Assembly (NCBI GenBank): GCA_903932545.1 | Contig: CAIZGT010000484.1 | Location: forward strand, 1-8,387 | Length of the DNA stretch: 8,387 nt | Source: an uncultured Rhodospirillales bacterium | GTDB lineage: Bacteria; Pseudomonadota; Alphaproteobacteria; Acetobacterales; Acetobacteraceae | Reading direction: 5' to 3' | Part shown: one piece after another, positions 5,855 through 8,387 of the stretch | How positions within the stretch are numbered: the first letter of the stretch is position 1 | Layout: each line of letters starts with the position of its first letter | Notes under the pieces: model-generated | Databases searched by the model: none | Seen by the model: the letters and a program-made list of their open reading frames with translations, nothing else | Told to the model about the DNA's origin: nothing | Translations under genes and position numbers: made by a program

Positions 5855-6446
5855 CGATGCTCTCCTGATAGGCCGTCTGCCAACCCCAGCTGCCAGAGCC
5901 GTAGCCGCGGGTGGACACGCGCTCACGATAGATCGAGGCGATGATCTCGCCATCACCCGCCAAGAGCGACTTGGTGGAGCACATCTCAGCGCAGAGCGGC
6001 AGTTTGCCCTCAGCGATGCGGTTGGCACCGTATTTGGCGTATTCCGCTGTCGAGCCATCCACCCCTTCCGGGCCGCCTGAGCAATAGGTGCATTTGTCCA
6101 TCTTGCCGCGCGCACCGAAATTGGTGGTTTTCGGATATTGCGGCGCGCCGAATGGGCAGGCGTAGAAGCAATAGCCGCAGCCGATGCACAGATCCTTGTT
6201 GTGCAGAACCACGGCGTCCGCCGTCGTGTAGAAGCAATCGACCGGGCAGACGGCGGCACACGGTGCGTCGTTGCAGTGCATGCAGGCCATCGACACCGAG
6301 CGTTCGCCCGGCTTGCCGTCATTGATGGTCACAACGCGGCGACGGTTGATGCCCCACGGCACTTCGTTGGCATTTTTGCAGGCGGTGACGCAGGCGTTGC
6401 ATTCGATGCAGCGATCCGCGTCACAGAGGAATTTCATGCGGGCCAT
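5847..6446 (-). CDS. fdhB: Formate dehydrogenase iron-sulfur subunit (FDH3 beta type)
   Basis: The 199-residue electron-transfer subunit carries four cysteine sets that fit four [4Fe-4S] clusters: C13/16/19/23, C55/58/63/67, C87/90/93/97, and C119/122 with C152/156. Two further cysteines, C8 and C71, are extra. Phrases such as CDADRCIECNACVTACKN, PWGINRRRVVTINDGKPGER and LCAEMCSTKSLLAGDG are typical of the beta subunit annotated as FDH3 in alphaproteobacteria (as in Methylobacterium Fdh3). It has no signal peptide, as expected if exported with FdhA's Tat signal. Unlike E. coli FdnH (294 residues) it has no C-terminal membrane helix; it ends at QTAYQESIDV. It lies 15 bases after the fdhA stop, with GGGGGAA as a probable ribosome binding site, and its 3' end overlaps the FdhC gene. 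Confidence 0.95.
   Translation of the reverse strand: MARMKFLCDADRCIECNACVTACKNANEVPWGINRRRVVTINDGKPGERSVSMACMHCNDAPCAAVCPVDCFYTTADAVVLHNKDLCIGCGYCFYACPFGAPQYPKTTNFGARGKMDKCTYCSGGPEGVDGSTAEYAKYGANRIAEGKLPLCAEMCSTKSLLAGDGEIIASIYRERVSTRGYGSGSWGWQTAYQESIDV
5861..5866 (-). promoter_or_regulatory. Ribosome binding site of the cytochrome b subunit gene
   Basis: AGGAGA on the minus strand, 6 bases before the ATG at 5854, lies inside the last codons of fdhB. It fixes the start of the cytochrome subunit at the signal peptide methionine and rules out the longer upstream reading. Confidence 0.75.
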
Positions 6447-6453
6447 TGGTTCA

Positions 6454-6460
6454 ATTCCCC
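6454..6460 (-). promoter_or_regulatory. Probable ribosome binding site of fdhB
   Basis: The minus strand reads GGGGGAA just after the fdhA TAA, about 7 bases before the ATG at 6446. The G-rich match is imperfect but is the only candidate in the 15-base gap between fdhA and fdhB. Confidence 0.5.
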
Positions 6461-6461
6461 C

Positions 6462-8387
6462 TTATGCCAACGCAGCCGAGATTTGGCACAACGTAACTTT
6501 GGTCTCTTGCATGCCCGTTACCGGGTCATAGCCGTATGTGGTCAGAGTGTTGACGCTCTCACCGAGCACGAACGGGTCTGCCCCCTTCGGGTATTTCGCG
6601 CGCTGATCCACACCTTGGAACCAGCCAGCGAAGTGGAATGGCATGAATGCCACGCCGGGGCCGACGCGATCGGTCACGTAAGCCTTCACATAGGCCTTGG
6701 ATTTGCTCTCAGCACCTGTGACCCAGATCATCTGACCATGCGCAATGCCACGCGCGGTGGCGTCCGCTGGGTTGATCTCGACGAACATGTCTTGCTGCAG
6801 TTCGGCAAGCCACGGGTTCGAACGGGTTTCTTCACCGCCGCCCTCATATTCCACCAAGCGGCCCGACGTGAGCACGATGGGGAATTGTTTGGCGATCCCG
6901 GCATCCACCGCGCGCTTCTGCACGGTCGCGCCGATATTGGTGAGCCGGAAGCTCTTGAAGTCGGGCAAGGTTGGGTATTTCGCCACCAGATCGGGACGGC
7001 TGGTATAGATCGGTTCACGATGCACCGGCACCGCATCGGGCAGGCCGAACGCGTTGGCACGCGCCTTTGCGTTGCCATACGGCACGACGCCGTGGTTGAG
7101 GCAAATGCGCACGATGCCGCCCGAGAAGTCCGTTGACCACGACACCGCGTTGATGTTCGCGCCACCAATTTTGGTGATCGTTGCAAGCTCTGTCTCGGTC
7201 AATTCGCCATCCCAGCCGAGCTTCTTCAGCACCGCCATCGTCATTTCGGGATAGCCGTCTTTAATGTCGGAGCCAAGCGAGTAGCTGCCCTCAGCCAGCA
7301 GCGTTTTGCCGTCTTTTTCCACGCCGAAACGCGCCCGGAACGTGCCGCCGCCGTCTTTCACATGCAGATTGGTGTTGTAGAGGATATGGGTGCCAGGATG
7401 CTTCATCTCCGGCGTGCCCCAGCACGGCCATGGCAGCCCGTAAACCTCGCCATCCACCTCGCCACCCTTACCGCGCAGAGTGACGATGTCGAATTTGTCC
7501 TGGTTGGCCATATGCGCCTTCAGGCGCTCCGGTGATTGGCCAGTGTAGCCGGTGGACCACGACGCGTGGTTCATCTCCCGCAGCGTTGATTCCGGCGATG
7601 GCCGCATGCCAACAACTTCGATGTTCTTGAACATCTGATCGGCAAAACCGAATTTCTGCGCGAAGCGGTAAATAACCTCGTAATCGTCTTTGCTCTCCCA
7701 GATCGGTTCTACAACCTTGTCCGACCATTGGATCGAGCGATTGGAGGCGGTGCGGCTGCCGCTGGTTTCGAATTGGGTGCAGATCGGCAACAGATAGGTG
7801 TTGTTCTTGCGCTCCGAGATCACCGCAAACGTGGTGGGATGCGGGTCGGCGACAACCATCAAGTCGAGCGCCTCCAAACCCTTCACCATCTCGGGCATGC
7901 GGGTGACGGTATTGCCGCCATGGCCGAATACCATCATCGCGCGGACAGGATTGCGCTGCGCGATCTCACCCGGCTTGGCCAGCACGGCATCAAACCAGCG
8001 CGTGGTGGGGATGCCTGGGGTTTCCATCATCTTCTTTTTATCGGCGGGCGTATCGCCGTCAAAGCGGCTTTGCAGGTACTCGTACGGCACTTCCCAAACG
8101 CGGGAATAATGCCGCCAAGCGCCCTCTAGCAGGCCATAATAGAACGGCAGCGAGGTGACATCGAGGCCCACATCGGTTGCACCCTGCACGTTGCAGTGGC
8201 CACGGAAGATGTTGGCACCAGTGCCAGGAGCGCCCACGTTGCCGGTGGCGAGCAGCAGAATGCAGTAGGCGCGGACATTGGCGGTGCCGACGGTTTTCTG
8301 TGTGGCCCCCATGCACCAGATCAGCGTGGCGGGCTTCTCATGCGTCATCATGTAGGCAACACGCTTGAGTTGTTCGCCAGCAACCCC
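6462..8387 (-). CDS. fdhA: Formate dehydrogenase catalytic subunit, C-terminal 641 residues
   Basis: This is the molybdopterin (or tungstopterin) catalytic subunit that oxidises formate to CO2. The frame is open across the right edge, so the visible ATG at 8351 is internal; the 12 codons before it still read as the family (GVAGEQLKRVAY). About 330 N-terminal residues should lie outside, including the Tat signal, the [4Fe-4S] motif and the active-site Cys or Sec, so those cannot be judged. Visible family landmarks, numbered from the edge, are PATLIWCMGATQ (19-30), RAYCILLLATGNVG then NIFRGHCNVQGATD (39-72), HGGN (156-159) and the NHASWSTGYTG segment (273-283). The C-terminal molydopterin dinucleotide-binding domain (about 500-635) includes TSGRLVEYEGGGEETRSNPW and the distal PFHFAGWF and NTLTTYGYDPVTGMQETK. 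No frameshift or stop interrupts it. It leads fdhA-fdhB-cytochrome b-small protein. Confidence 0.95.
   Translation of the reverse strand, partial: GVAGEQLKRVAYMMTHEKPATLIWCMGATQKTVGTANVRAYCILLLATGNVGAPGTGANIFRGHCNVQGATDVGLDVTSLPFYYGLLEGAWRHYSRVWEVPYEYLQSRFDGDTPADKKKMMETPGIPTTRWFDAVLAKPGEIAQRNPVRAMMVFGHGGNTVTRMPEMVKGLEALDLMVVADPHPTTFAVISERKNNTYLLPICTQFETSGSRTASNRSIQWSDKVVEPIWESKDDYEVIYRFAQKFGFADQMFKNIEVVGMRPSPESTLREMNHASWSTGYTGQSPERLKAHMANQDKFDIVTLRGKGGEVDGEVYGLPWPCWGTPEMKHPGTHILYNTNLHVKDGGGTFRARFGVEKDGKTLLAEGSYSLGSDIKDGYPEMTMAVLKKLGWDGELTETELATITKIGGANINAVSWSTDFSGGIVRICLNHGVVPYGNAKARANAFGLPDAVPVHREPIYTSRPDLVAKYPTLPDFKSFRLTNIGATVQKRAVDAGIAKQFPIVLTSGRLVEYEGGGEETRSNPWLAELQQDMFVEINPADATARGIAHGQMIWVTGAESKSKAYVKAYVTDRVGPGVAFMPFHFAGWFQGVDQRAKYPKGADPFVLGESVNTLTTYGYDPVTGMQETKVTLCQISAALA

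Noticed and set aside
5855..6322. N-terminal extension of the cytochrome b frame
   Set aside because: It is Arg/Ser/Ala-rich out-of-frame reading of fdhB. A signal peptide start with a good ribosome binding site exists at 5854.
6138..7136. 332-codon open frame on the plus strand
   Set aside because: It lies antisense to fdhA and fdhB, whose products are clearly conserved. The translation is low-complexity in character with no known motif, and long antisense frames are common in GC-rich genes.
1..8387. CRISPR arrays, tRNA or rRNA genes, insertion sequences
   Set aside because: I saw no regularly spaced direct repeats, no tRNA-like or rRNA-like segments and no transposase coding sequence in the window.

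Overview
The window is GC-rich and densely coded, with short intergenic gaps and many overlapping start/stop codons. It looks like an alphaproteobacterial chromosome. An Acetobacteraceae or other Rhodospirillales relative is my best guess: I recall arg, hslO and this kind of lipoprotein sitting together in that group, and the formate dehydrogenase resembles the alphaproteobacterial 'FDH3' type. This placement comes from remembered protein families, not from a database search.

Layout. (1) Bases 1-364 hold the C-terminal ~100 codons of an acetylornithine aminotransferase (argD). The N-terminal ~290 codons are absent and an in-frame stop lies at 23-25, so the gene is broken inside the window. 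(2) argF (361-1335, +) overlaps that argD remnant by ATGA. (3) On the opposite strand (1378-2897) a two-gene unit encodes an MFS transporter followed by a small exported DUF3574 protein, again joined by ATGA. (4) Bases 2985-4656 (+) carry the redox chaperone hslO (Hsp33) and a lipoprotein of unknown function. (5) A near-perfect 19-bp inverted repeat at 4659-4702 separates this unit from a convergent operon. (6) Bases 4718-8387 (-) are a respiratory formate dehydrogenase operon read right to left: fdhA (catalytic, running off the right edge), fdhB (four-cluster ferredoxin subunit), fdhC/fdhI (cytochrome b membrane subunit) and a 44-residue single-helix membrane protein. The small protein's ribosome binding site overlaps the fdhC stop.

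How the genes work together. FdhA oxidises formate, FdhB wires electrons through [4Fe-4S] clusters, and FdhC passes them through two b-type hemes to quinone. ArgF converts ornithine to citrulline in arginine synthesis. Hsp33 protects proteins under oxidative stress.

Most of the window is ordinary metabolism. The points most worth a second look are the decapitated argD, the unnoticed 44-residue gene closing the fdh operon, and the altered membrane anchoring of the formate dehydrogenase (long FdhC N-terminus, FdhB without its usual anchor). I do not see a clear new defence, mobile or RNA system here.
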